Source: Cherax quadricarinatus (lineage: Eukaryota > Arthropoda > Malacostraca > Decapoda > Parastacidae). Taken from it: DNA of 64,000 nucleotides. Location of the stretch: contig NC_091372.1 of the NCBI RefSeq assembly GCF_038502225.1, positions 6,776,200 through 6,840,199 of the forward strand, read 5' to 3'. Positions 35,986-48,600 of this stretch are shown one piece after another. The position numbers were made by a program, and so were the translations under genes. Every line of letters starts with the position of its first letter. Within the stretch, counting starts at the first letter, position 1. The notes beneath the pieces are model-generated. The model did no database searches and had not been told where the DNA came from. It saw nothing but the letters and a program-made list of their open reading frames with translations.

Positions 35986-38900
35986 TGTCACCCCTCTGGG
36001 TTTTCTTCTATTTTCTTTCTAGTTCTTATTCTTGTTTATTTCCTCTTATCTCCATGGGGAAGTGGAACAGAATTCTTCCTCCGTAAGCCATGCGTGTTGT
36101 AAGAGGCGACTAAAATGCCGGGAGCAAGGGGCTAGTAACCTCTTCTCCTGTATATATTACTAAATGTAAAAGGAGAAACTTTTGTTTTTCCTTTTGGGCC
36201 ACCCCGCCTCGGTGGGATACGGCTGGTGTGTTGAAAGAAAGAAGAATATATATGTTTGTCACCCCTCTGGGTTTTCTTCTATTTTCTTTCTAGTTCTTAT
36301 TCTTGTTTATTTCCTCTTATCTCCATGGGGAAGTGGAACAGAATTCTTCCTCCGTAAGCCATGCGTGTTGTAAGAGGCAACTAAAATGCCGGGAGCAAGG
36401 GGCTAGTAACCTCTTCTCCTGTATATATTACTAAATGTAAAAGGAGAAACTTTCGTTTTTCCTTTTGGGCCACCCCGCCTCGGTGGGATACGGCCGGTGT
36501 GTTGAAAGAAGAAAGAAAGATATATGTTTGTATTTGTATGTACTGTATATGTATATATAGTATACTGCATATAACTAAATTACTTACTTTAGCAAGTTCA
36601 ATCATTGAACGAAGAGCTGGTCTGTCTTCAATGAGTTTCTCCTTAACATCAGCGTCTAAGGTGAGGAAGGACAGGCCCTCACAGGCCCACCGCCGCATGT
36701 CCTTATCTTTTGATGGGTTAACAAGGAATCTATGGGAACAAAATGACTATATGTATAATATTACTAAAAGTAATTCATCAAACTTTTTGATCTTAATTAC
36801 AGCAAAATATACAAGAAATATAATGTTTTGAGAAAGTAACTATCATTATGTTATTTACAAATACAAAAACTGTAGAGTATATTTAATAACCATGATAACT
36901 GCATGCCAAATTTAAAATGAATATCTATAATGTTTAACCCTTAAACTGTCCAAACGTAGATCTATGTTCGCACGCGTAGCACTCCGAACATAGATCTACG
37001 TTCAATTTTACGTTGTTTCTTATGTAAAAAATAACGTAGATCTATGTTAGGTAAGACACATATGCAACAGTTAGGTATCTTTATTTCGAAACGTTTCGCC
37101 TACACAGTAGGCTTCTTCAGTCGAGTACAGAAAAGTTGATAGAAGCAGAAGAGACTTGAAGACGATGTAATCAGTCCATCACCCTTTAAGGATGATGGAC
37201 TGATTACATCGTCTTCAAGTCTCTTCTGCTTCTATCAACTTTTCTGTACTCGACTGAAGAAGCCTACCGTGTAGGTGAAACGTTTCGAAATAAAGATACC
37301 TAACTGTTGCATATGTGTCTTACCTAACAACCTGTTGGTATTTTATACCATTTTAATGTTCAACGTAGATCTATGTTTGGAGTGCTACGCGTGCAAACAC
37401 AGATCTACGTTTGGACAGTTTAAGGGTTAAGAAATAGCTAAAAAAAAAAACTTCCCTATGCAGGTTTACTTTTTTTTGAGAATTTTCTATTATGTGATTT
37501 AACCTTTCCAATGGTAATTCTGTGTATAGTATTTGTGATATTTGCAGTGCATTTTTCATCATAAAGGTCAGTCAGCACTTGTACCAATAAAATTTTTTAT
37601 ATACAGCGGAACCTCGGTTTTCATCATTTATTCGTTCCAGAAAGTCTGACAAAAACCAAATTTGACAAAAACTGAATATTTCCCATAAGAAATAATGTAA
37701 CTCTAATTATTCCATTCCAGACACCCAAAAGTATTAACAAAAAAATACATTTTATAGAGAATAACTATAGTTTTACATACAGAAAACAATGAGAAATAAA
37801 TATAAAGGATTAATGAAATGGATAAATGAACATTTAACATAACTTTTACCTTTATTGAAGACTCTTGTTGGCGTATGGAAGACGGCGAGGAGGGGAGAGG
37901 TTATCACTACCACCATCACAACCACTACCACCCTCTACCACAATCACTACCACCTTCTACCACCATCACTACCACTACCACCATCACAACTACTACCACC
38001 CTCTACCACCATCACTACCACCCTCTACCACCATATCACTACTACCCTCTACCACCATCACTACGATCCTCTACCACCATCACTACCATCCTCTACCACC
38101 ATCACTACCATCCTCTACCACCATCACTACCATCCTCTACCACCATCACTACCACCCTCTACCACAATCACTACCACCATCACAACTACTACCACCTCTA
38201 ACACCATCACTACCACCCTCTAATGACAAGAAACAAAGCCAGACTGACTCAGAATGCATGGGATGCTTTGTGTGGGTGCGGGCAGACATGTTCAGTACGG
38301 CGGACCACTGTCAACTCAACAAAAACTGAGGTGATGAACAAAAACTGGGACAAAATTTTGACGAAAAAAGTCATCAACAACCGAATTCGACGAAAACTAG
38401 GGCAAACGAAAACCAAGGTTCCAGTGTAGAACACACACCCAATAAAATAACAAAGAAAAACAAACAATAAAAGTATAATTTTATATGTGCAATATACATT
38501 CGCCATATGTGATCTCAAAGGTTTGTAAAATGTACTGAAGATGGTCTTAGCTTAATATAGTTACCACAGGCCTGAAGCACATCTACTGCATAATACTGAG
38601 GACACTTGTAGGGAATTATTATTATATTTATGTAATTGCAAAATCTCTAGGGGTTACACAATGCCTAGTGAATGAGAGGTAATCAGGTACATGTATTATA
38701 AAAAAGGGAAGGGCAGCTCCAATATCTTGGATCAAGAACTCTCCACTAGAATCAAGGCACTCCCATTGAAAGGAAAGTAACTAAAAAGCCTTGAATCTTT
38801 GCAAATTGCTCTGGAAATAATTCTGATCCTGCACTTACACAATGTCAGTTCTCTTGCATAACACCATACACCTCCACATTTAAAATGTCCAAAATAATGT

Positions 38901-41900
38901 TTTATTGAGTGCCTTTTGTTTCTCTGCAATCTACCTCATTACAAACAAAAGAACATAAGAACAGACAAGCAATGATCCATGACAGACAGGTCCTGCTCAA
39001 GGACAGTCTTCTCTCTTTCACTATACAGTGGACCCCCGGTTAACGATATTTTTTCACTCCATAAGTATGTTCAGGTGCCAGTACTGACCGAATTTATTCC
39101 CATAAGGAATATTGTGAAGTAGATTATTCCTTTCAGACCCCCAAACATACACGTACAAACACACTTACATAAATACACTTACATAATTGGTCGCATTTGG
39201 AGGTAATCGTTATGCGGGGGTCCACTGTATTTTTTAATTCCATATAGGTTCTCTTATGTGTGGTATTCAACCTTTCTCCTCATTCATGTATTTAATATTA
39301 TTCCAATACCTTCAAGCTCAAAGTAATGTGATGCCTTTGATCTTCCTGAAATTTGTGTACTTATCCTTCCATAATGGTATACTCACTCCTTTCATTCCCA
39401 TGCTGGTATCTTTAATACCCTGATATACTATAATGCTATCTCTGCTTTTTTTCCTCACTATGTATCAGTAACCAACAGGCATATAGTATGTCAACCTCTT
39501 CCTCCTCACTGTATGTGGAAACTTCTACCTTCTGTTAAAACATTGGGTGTAAGTGGAGAAGAATCCTTCCTCCATAAGCCATGTGTTGTAAGAGGTGACT
39601 AAAATGCTGGGAGCAAGGGGCTAGTAACCCCTTCTGTATAAATTACTAACTGCAAAAAGAAAAATGCAATTTTTCTTTCTTTTTGGGTCACCCTGCCTCG
39701 GTGGGAGACGGCCGACTTGTTGAATAAAAAAAAAAACAAAAAAAAAAAAAACTTTTTCTTTTTAGGTCACCCTGCCTCAGTGGGATACGGCCAGTTTGTT
39801 AAAAAGATGTTTTAAAAGTACAGCAATATTTTTTTACTTTTTTTAAAGAGGCCATTTCCACCAAGCCAGGGTGATCCATAGAAGGAAACACATTCACTGT
39901 TATTCATTAAATAGCAGTTTTAAAGTGGACATCACAATTCAAATGACCCCCTGAATTGCAAAACCCTGATCCAACCTCCAGAATGCATTCACTGAATGTC
40001 CCACTTCCAGAACATTCTTACCCATATTTTCAGTGCACGCACTGTACTTCCCACCTCCAAAACCACATCATCTCTGCCAATCCTTCAGAGTGCAAGCACT
40101 GAACTTCCCATCTCTGGAACCACAACATCCCCATCTGGTAAGTCACACTGCTGAACTTTTATTATTATTATTATAATCAAGGGGGAAGCGCTAAACCCGG
40201 AGGATTATACAGCGCCTGGGGGGGGGGATGTGGAAGGCATTCAGGCTTAATTCGGGGAACTGGAGCTCAGATCCAATTCCCTAAATCAAGAGCCCCTCAC
40301 CAACATCAAGGAACCTTCCTTGAGGGGCTGAACTTTTAGGTTATACTAGTTAAATCTACATAATGTACTTTTCAGATGCCCATAATGTGTGTGCCCTCAA
40401 GACCATGGCGAAAAATAAAATTATATGTACATAAGCCTAAATAAAAACTTACGTAATCCTTCAGGGTGCAGGTACTGTAATTAACACCTCCAGAACTCAA
40501 TCTGGCTAACAGGTTTTTTTGAGCTTTTAAAAGTAATTGTCGAAAACACAGGAGATAACATATACATAAAACATACCTTCTACAAGCTTCTGCCAGCTTG
40601 AGAGAGGCTCCTTCAGAAAAAGGTTTCATTGAAGCATCAGTGCCTCCCATAGAACCAAGCTTACACAATCCCACCAGTGCTCGCACTCGAATTGAATCAT
40701 TCTTGCTCTGATAAAGTTTCTTTAAGATGTCTGTACCCTGTGTTATAATGGGTCTGCACTTTTCTTTTTTGGAAGCTGCAGCAATCAGAGCTTCACAGGC
40801 AACCTGAGAAGATGAAAAGTGATGGTTAAAGTAGATTAAATTACCTAACCATGTACAATATACAGTTATGTATTAAATTCCATACATTTCTATGATCTCT
40901 CATTCACATTCTCAAGTAACAGAGAATGTGGCTGATAAATAAAAAATAACAAAAGCACTTGTAATCTAATCCCCTTTTAAAGTGGATTAATTATATATTA
41001 AGATATTACTTGTATCTTGCAATTTTGTTATAATATACAGTACAGTACATACCTTTGATGAGTTTCGAGAGTCTTTCTACTCCTGGAGCCCTGCCATGGG
41101 TCAGGCTCATCAAATATAATGACATTTAATAATGTACACTATTTGTGTTGACTTGTATATTCTTTCAACATACCGGCCGTATCCAAAACATTACAAAAGA
41201 AATAAAAACTTGCAGCCCAATATTACTCTGTAAATTTAGAGTACTGTAATAACATTTGCTCTCATTTTTCTTTACACCATTTCAAAATTTTTAAAGCTAG
41301 TCTCACTAAATTTGCTTAACTGTTCCAGAAACTGTACTCTTAGGATACTGTTTTAAAAATTTTTCATTATTTAACTTATCATCAATATCCTTGCTTGCAC
41401 TTGTAAACATTTTTCATCCACTGCCTATAAAAACTCACATTGCACAAATAACCCACACTTTAGAGAGGAACCTTATGACAGTGCTACAGTCCGTCCTTGA
41501 CTATTGTGGCTTGAACTGAAATATCATTATGAGGTTCCTCTCCTAAGTACAGGTTATTTGTGAGCTGCTCCATACACAGTACTGTAACTGTTAAGGCTTT
41601 AACCATCACATAAATTTAAAACATACACCCACCTTCTGCTGTAAGACATCATCTGTGTTTGCCATGACCAACATCATCTCCAAGATTCCCTCTCTTGAGA
41701 TGAGTCTACTCCCTACATCTAAAGGTCCAAGAAGCAAAGTTGTAATGGCAACAGTGACACGAACTTTGTGTTCTATGTCTGGGGTCAGCAGCCGTAGTCT
41801 GATGATGAATAGAAAGTATATTTACCATTTTAGTATAAGTAGTTAATTTGCCTACTGACACTGTGTAACCACAAAGCCATGGATTAGTCTCCAAGAATAT

Positions 41901-44900
41901 TAATAAACATTGAAATACAAGAAAAATATCATGATTATACTCCTATACTACTGTGTTAAATTTACATATTATGGTGTTAGCCTCACAACACTCGTACTTA
42001 TTTTATTATCCCAAAAAGCAAGAATCTTATTCAATATTAATACTCAATCAGTCCTCCACTATCCCAAACTAGATAATGAAAAAAGATCCAATTATGCTAA
42101 ATCTGTCTCCTAAGGTGCATATACAAACATCAGAGGTATATACAGTTGACCCTTGAGCTACACAGCCACATCTTGGGATCTTAATACAGGGAATTCTTCA
42201 CTTGCCTAACCCTTGGGCATGACCTACTTCCACATTGGACATATGTGATACCGTCTACAACTGCTGCACCTCTCCTGCCTACAGTATATATAAGCCACTT
42301 CTTCACACATATGCTGTATTCTTTTCAAGATTGATGGACTGATTACATTGACTCAAGGCTGAGGGACTGATTGCCTCAAACTACTCCTGTTCTTCACCGT
42401 TCTCCTCTGTATGGACTGTTGAAGGCACTGTGTGGCAAAATGTTTCCTCATTAAAGATACCCAAGTGTTGCACATATGTCTAATTTACCAACATCCTTTT
42501 TTTTCCTCGTAAATTCTATGGTTAACCTCGTCTTTCATAAACCCACCTGCTGACAAGTCAACTCCTATATATCACATCACATTCACTTCCTTCATACTCC
42601 CTCCCTCCAATCTCATATCCTATCTTTCATTACCTATTTTTTTGTTATTCTCTCACTCTGCTCTTTCCTATATTATATATATTTCTTTTTTTAACACTAC
42701 AGCCATCTCCCACTGAAGTAAGGTGACCTAACAAAGAAAACACTTTCACTGTTACTCATTCAATCACTATCTTGTGGATCAGTGTAACAAACTCCCGAGT
42801 ACCATCATAGAAGCTAAGACATTGTGTAGTTTTAAAAATAGGTTGGATAAATACATGAGTGGGTGTGGGTGGGTGTGAGTTGGACCTGACTAGCTTGTGC
42901 TACTAGGTTGGATGCCGTGCTCCTCCCTTAAGTGACATGTCTGACCTCACTAGGTCAGTGAGGTCAGGCGGTCAGTGAGCTTAAGGTCACTAGGTCAGTG
43001 AGCTTAAGCCGGTGGGAGAATTGGACCTGCCTCACATAGGCCAGTAGGCCTGTTGCAGTGTTCCTTCTTTCTTATGTTCTTAAGTATGCTGACATTGCAG
43101 TTCAGATGACCTTCCAAATCACAACATCCCCGCCTCTCCTTAAGTGTGTACTAAACTCATACAAGTCATACAGTACCTGGGGACTAGGAGATAATCAGGT
43201 TTGATCCAGGGAAGGGAAGGGTAGCTCCAATTATTTGGACTTCAAACTCTTTACTGGCACCACCAAGGCAATTTCGTTGAAGAATCAGATCATCTACTTT
43301 ATATCTCATGATTCAGCTGTGGTACCATAAGCTGTCACACCCTGTAATTGCCTATCTGAGATTACAGGAATGAGCTCCAGCTTTTGGTCGTGCATCTCAC
43401 CATTCAACTGATTAATTGTTCATGTTACTTTACGTCAACATCTGCCATACAGCAGCTCGACACGTACCTGATGTATTCATCAACTCGTTGATGATATAAA
43501 TCCTTAGATTTATCATCATATTGGGTTTCATAAACTTTTGAGAGGCAAATCGCTGTTGTCATGCGTGTATTATCTGTGATCTCGATACGACTCTCAAACT
43601 TGAATTCCTCCAGTTCTGAGCAAATGTCTAGCATTTTTTCTATACCTGTAAATGTAATAATATTCTTATAGTACCTGCCATATTTACTTGTTATATACCA
43701 AAATATTTACTAATGTTAAATGAGCTGACATGCTATATTAAAATTTGCCTATTTTTTATTCAATAAACTGTGTTATCTACTTTATACAAATGCACTTCGT
43801 TCATATTAAAATACGCTTTTTTTTTTTAACAAGTCGGCCGTCTCCCACCGAGGCAGGGTGACCAAAAAAGGAAGAAACTCCCAAAAAGAAAATACTTTCA
43901 TCATCATCATTCAGCACTTTCACCTCACTCATGCATAATCACCGTCTTTGCAGAGGCGCTCAGATACGACAGTTCAGAAGTCCCTCCAAACTGTCAATAT
44001 CCCAAACCCCTCCTTTAACCCTTTGACTGTTTTGGTCGTATAAATACGTCTTACGAGCCACCATTTTTGACATATATATACAGGTCCCCCTCAACATTCG
44101 CGAGGGTTAGGGGATCAAGAGCCTCGCGAATGTTGAAAAACCGTGAATGTTTGGTGCCCCAATATTGTAGGGAAATATATTACAATACTGCTTCCTTAAC
44201 TTGTTGAACCATGAATAATCATAAAATACATGAAAACATCGTAAATTGTACTAAATATATACATGTTATGCTTTAATAACGTATGTTATTTAATAACATG
44301 TATGTTATTAACCCTTTGACTGTCGCGGCCGTATATATACGTTTTACGAGGTGCCGTGTTTGACGTATATATACTCATAAATTCTAGCGGCTTCAAATCA
44401 AGCAGGAGAAAGCTGGTAGGCCCACATGTGAGAGAATGGGTCTGTGTGGTCAGTGTGCACCATATAAAAAAAATCCTGGAGCACGCAGTGCATAATGAGA
44501 AAAAAAAACTCCAACCGTTTTTTTTAATTAAAATGCCGACTTTGTGGTCTATTTTCGTATAGTATTTATGGTTGTATTCTCGTTTTCTTGGTCTCATTTG
44601 ATAGAATGGAAAACATATTACAGAAATAGAGGTGTTTTTGATTGATTTTACTATAAAAAGAACCTAGAAATGGACCTCAAAGTAGGGGAAATGTTTGATT
44701 TTTGCCAATGTTCAAAAGTAAACAAATGATGCCACTGTCCATTAAATGTCCAACTAGCCATTCTAATATGCAGTCATGAATGGGTTGATGTTATTTATAC
44801 AGTTATTACAGCATTGCAGTAGTCTGCATAATAGTAAATCTAATATTTTTTGTTTGAATAAAAATTCAAAATAGAAAGCAAGAGTAATATCAGAGGGGCC

Positions 44901-45633
44901 TGGAGACGTGACTGATGAACAAAGAAAACGTTATTTTAGAGCCAGGAATGTCTGCATTGTTTATTCTGGACCTTATTTTGAAATTGTCATATTTTTTAGT
45001 TTTCGTGAAATTGGCCAAATTGCAAATTTCTGACCACATTATTAGGTAGTTGAAATCAGTAAATGGGCAGTTTCTTGTACTCAATCGATAGAAAAAATGA
45101 AGTTCTAAAGAAATAGCTATGAGTTTGGGCGACTGGAACAATGGAATTAGCCAAAAATAGAGCTCAAAGTGGGCGAAATCGCCGATTTGTAAACAGCGCC
45201 GAGGTCGCTAACTTCGCAAGAGCATAATTCCGTCAGTTTTCCATCAAATTTCGTTTTTTTGGTGTCATTACAATCGGGAAAAGATTCTCTATCATTTCAT
45301 AAGAAAAAATAATTTTTTTTTTAATTTTGTGACACCAGGAGACACGTCAGGATTGGGGGTTGCGACAGTCAAAGGGTTAAATACCACTGCCTCCACCACT
45401 GCGAGTCCCTACTACCCTCCCTCCGACCCCCACAACTGGCAGCCAGCCCTCCCACCACTCAGTGTGGTGTTTGTTTGTTCATTATTTGCTATTAAACTAC
45501 AGAATAAATAATGTAAACCCATTCATGACTGCATATTGGAATGGCTATTAGGAAAGGTATTAGACGGTGACATCATGTGTTTACTCTTGAACACAGCAAA
45601 GAATCGAACATTTGTGCTATTGCTAATAATAAC

Positions 45634-45680
<47 letters not shown>

Positions 45681-48600
45681 CGATATAATTGAAGAAGGAA
45701 ATTGTACAAAAATACGAGGGAGTGGTTGACACATCGTCAGTGTGACTTTGTTTATGCTGGAGTGAACATTAGTCTCCCTGCTCTTCCAAACATTTCACAA
45801 TAATTCAGTGGTTGAGCCAGTGGTATTTAATAACATATATGTTATAAATAATAATAGTACATGTTATTATTAATAACATGTATTATTATTAACATGTATG
45901 TATTTAATAACATATATGTTATAAATAATAATAGTACATATTATTAATAACATGTATTATTATTAACATGTATGTTATTAAATACCATTGCCTCAATCAC
46001 TGCCTCTACCACTCCAGTCACACTCAATCTACAAGCACCAAACACAATGAATTATTGTGAAATGTTTGGAAGAGCAGGGAGACTAATGTTCACTCCAGCA
46101 TAAACAAAGTCACACTGACGATGTGTCAACCACTCCCTCGTATTTTTGTACAATTTCCTTCTTCAATTATATTATATTTATTATTATTATTATTATTATT
46201 ACTATTGTTATTATTAGCTGTAGCAGAAATGTTTAATTCTTTGCAGTGTTCAAGAGTAAACACATGATGTCACCGTCTAATACCTGTCCGAATAGCCATT
46301 CCAATATGCAGTCATGAATGGGTTTACATTATTTATACTGTAGTTTAATAGCAAATAATGAACAAACAAAACACTTGCCACACTGAGTGGTGGGAGGGCT
46401 GGCTGCCAGTTGCGGGGGTCGGAGGGAGGGTAGTAGGGACTCGCAGGTGGCGGGAAACTTAAATATGATTTGGCGGCTGGGAATTTGGCGGTTGGGAATT
46501 CGCGAATGTGTGAAGCCCGTGAAAGTTGAAAACGTGAATGTTGAGGGAGACCTGTACTCATAAATACTAGCGGCTTCAAATCAAGCAGGAGAAAGCTGGT
46601 AGGCCCACATGTGAGAAAATGGGTCTGTGTGGTCAGTGTGCACCATATAAAAAAAATGTGCAGCACACAGTGCATAATGAGAAAAAAAAAACTCCGACCA
46701 TTTTTTGAATTAAAATGCCGACTTTGTGGTCTATTTTCGTATAGTATTTATGGTTGTATTCTCGTTTTCTTGGTCTCATTTGCTAGAATGGAAAACATAT
46801 AATAGAAATAGAGGTGATTTTGATTGGTTTAACTATGAAAAGAACCTTTCCAATAAATATCCAAGTAGCCATTCTAATATGCAGTCATGAATGGGTTGAC
46901 ATTATTTATACAATTATTACAATATTGCAGTAGTCTGCATAACAGTAAATCTTCTATTTTTTATTTGAATAAAAATTCAAAATAGAAAGCAAAAGTAATA
47001 TCAGAGGGGCCTGGAGACGTGGCTGATGAACAAAGATAATGTTATTTTAGAGCCAGGAATGCCTGCATTGTTCATTCTGGACCCTATTTTGAAATCGTTA
47101 TATTTTTTAATTTTTGTGAAAATGGCCAAATTGCAAATTTCTAACCACGTTATTGGGTAGTTGAAATCGGTAAATGGGCAGTTTTTTGTACATCTCCACT
47201 GCTTCCAGATACTTCCTCGCTGCAGCATTTACAACCCAAGCTTCACACCCATATAAGATTGTTGGTACCACTATACTTTAATACATTCCCTTCTTTACCT
47301 CCATAGATAACATTTTTTGTCTCCACAGATACCTCAATGCACCACCCACATTTTTTCCTTCATCAATTCTATGGTTAACCTCATCCTTCATAAACCCATC
47401 TGCTGACAAGTCCACTCCCAAATATCTGAAAACATTCACTTCTTCCATACTCCCTCTCTCCAATGTAATATTCAATTTTTCTTTATCTAAATCACCTGAT
47501 ATGCTCATCACCTTACTCTTTTTTATGTCCACTTTCAACTTTCTACCTTTACACACCCTCCCAAATTCGTCCACTAACCTTTGCAACTTTTCTTTAGAAT
47601 CTCCCATAAGCAAAGTATCATCAGCAAAAAGTAACTGTGTTAATTTCTAAATAAAATACTATCCAAGATAATCAAGCTTTTAATAGCAACATTATAAAGC
47701 AAATTCTCTATGTGACTAGTTCTAATTTAAACAAGGAAGGAAGGGGTAAGGGAGGTTTTGTGGGTGAGGGGCTTGGACTTCCAGCAGGCGTGCATGAGCG
47801 TGTTCGATAGGAGTGAATGGAGACGAATGGTATCTGGGACCTGACGATCTGTTGGAGTGTGAGCAGGGTAATATTTAGTGAAGGGATTCAGGGAAACCAG
47901 TTATTTTTATATAGCCAGACTTGAGTCCTGGAAATGGGAAGTACAATGCCTGCACTCTAAAGGAAGAGTTTCGGGATATTAGCAGTTTGGAGGGATATGT
48001 TGTGTCTCTTTATACATATATGCTTCTAAACTGTTGTGCTCTGAGCATCTCTGCAAAAACAGTGATTATGTGTGAGTGAGGTGAAAGTGCTGAATGATGC
48101 TGAAAGTACGTATTTTCTTTTTGGGGATTTTTTCTTTATTTTTGGGTCACCCTGCCTCGGTGGGAGATGGCCGACTTGTTAAAAAAATTGTGTATCCATA
48201 CCTCCCATTCTGACGAACCTGTCTCCCCAGCCCAGTTTGTTCCACTCCACGTTCTTGAGAATGAGTTCTATTATGGCATCTCGGCATATTCCACTCATGG
48301 TGCGTTGGGTCACAATAGAGACAAACGTGGCCATCAAACTATCTATTTCTTTCTGATTTGCTGAAATGAAATAAATGTGGTTGTATAGGTATTCATAGGC
48401 AATAAACAATACATAATAATAATAATACATAAAAATAATAATGCTAGGGTGTTGGGGAAAGGGGTGGGATTAAATTATGGGAAATCAAATACAAAATGGA
48501 AAATGACAGTTATTTTTTGCTGATGATATGATGCTTATGGAAGATTCTAAAGAAAAGTTGCAAAGGTTAGTGGACAAGTTTGGGAGGGTGTGTAAAGGTA

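Larger units (their letters stand above)
44081..46554. mobile_element. Long fold-back element with TA target, 2.47 kb including an insertion
   Basis: Termini CAGGTCCCCCTCAACATTCG and CAGGTCTCCCTCAACATTCA face inward, with flanking TA (44079-44080 and 46555-46556). Much of the interior is palindromic: about 45390-45830 is the reverse complement of about 46020-46450, including an (AAT)n tract on each arm. A piggyBac-like MITE sits in the left arm. No transposase is seen. Confidence 0.78.
44020..47190. mobile_element. piggyBac-like MITE, split; right end missing
   Basis: TTAA at 44016-44019, then CCCTTTGACTGTTTTGGTCG. It is interrupted at 44080 and resumes at 46555 (ACTCATAAATACTAGCGGCT), matching the interior of 44312-45376 up to about 47190. 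The right terminal repeat is lost. Confidence 0.72.
43818..47646 (-). mobile_element. RTE-B copy split by a nest of DNA transposons
   Basis: The tail part is 43818-44015 and the RT part ([20 protein letters not shown] on the minus strand) is 47192-47646, in the order expected for one antisense copy. The break falls at a TTAA that is normally present in the family (CTCCTTTAAAGTGCAGG). The gap between the two parts holds the MITE nest and a deletion of a few hundred bp of RTE sequence. Confidence 0.7.

Noticed and set aside
34511..36523. Regularly spaced repeats considered as a CRISPR-like array
   Set aside because: Units are ~480 bp, carry a retroelement tail and occur in both orientations; this is clustered transposon copies in an animal genome.
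37855..38329. Three overlapping Tyr/His/Pro/Thr-rich ORFs
   Set aside because: They are translations of one minisatellite in three frames; real coding sequence would favour one frame.
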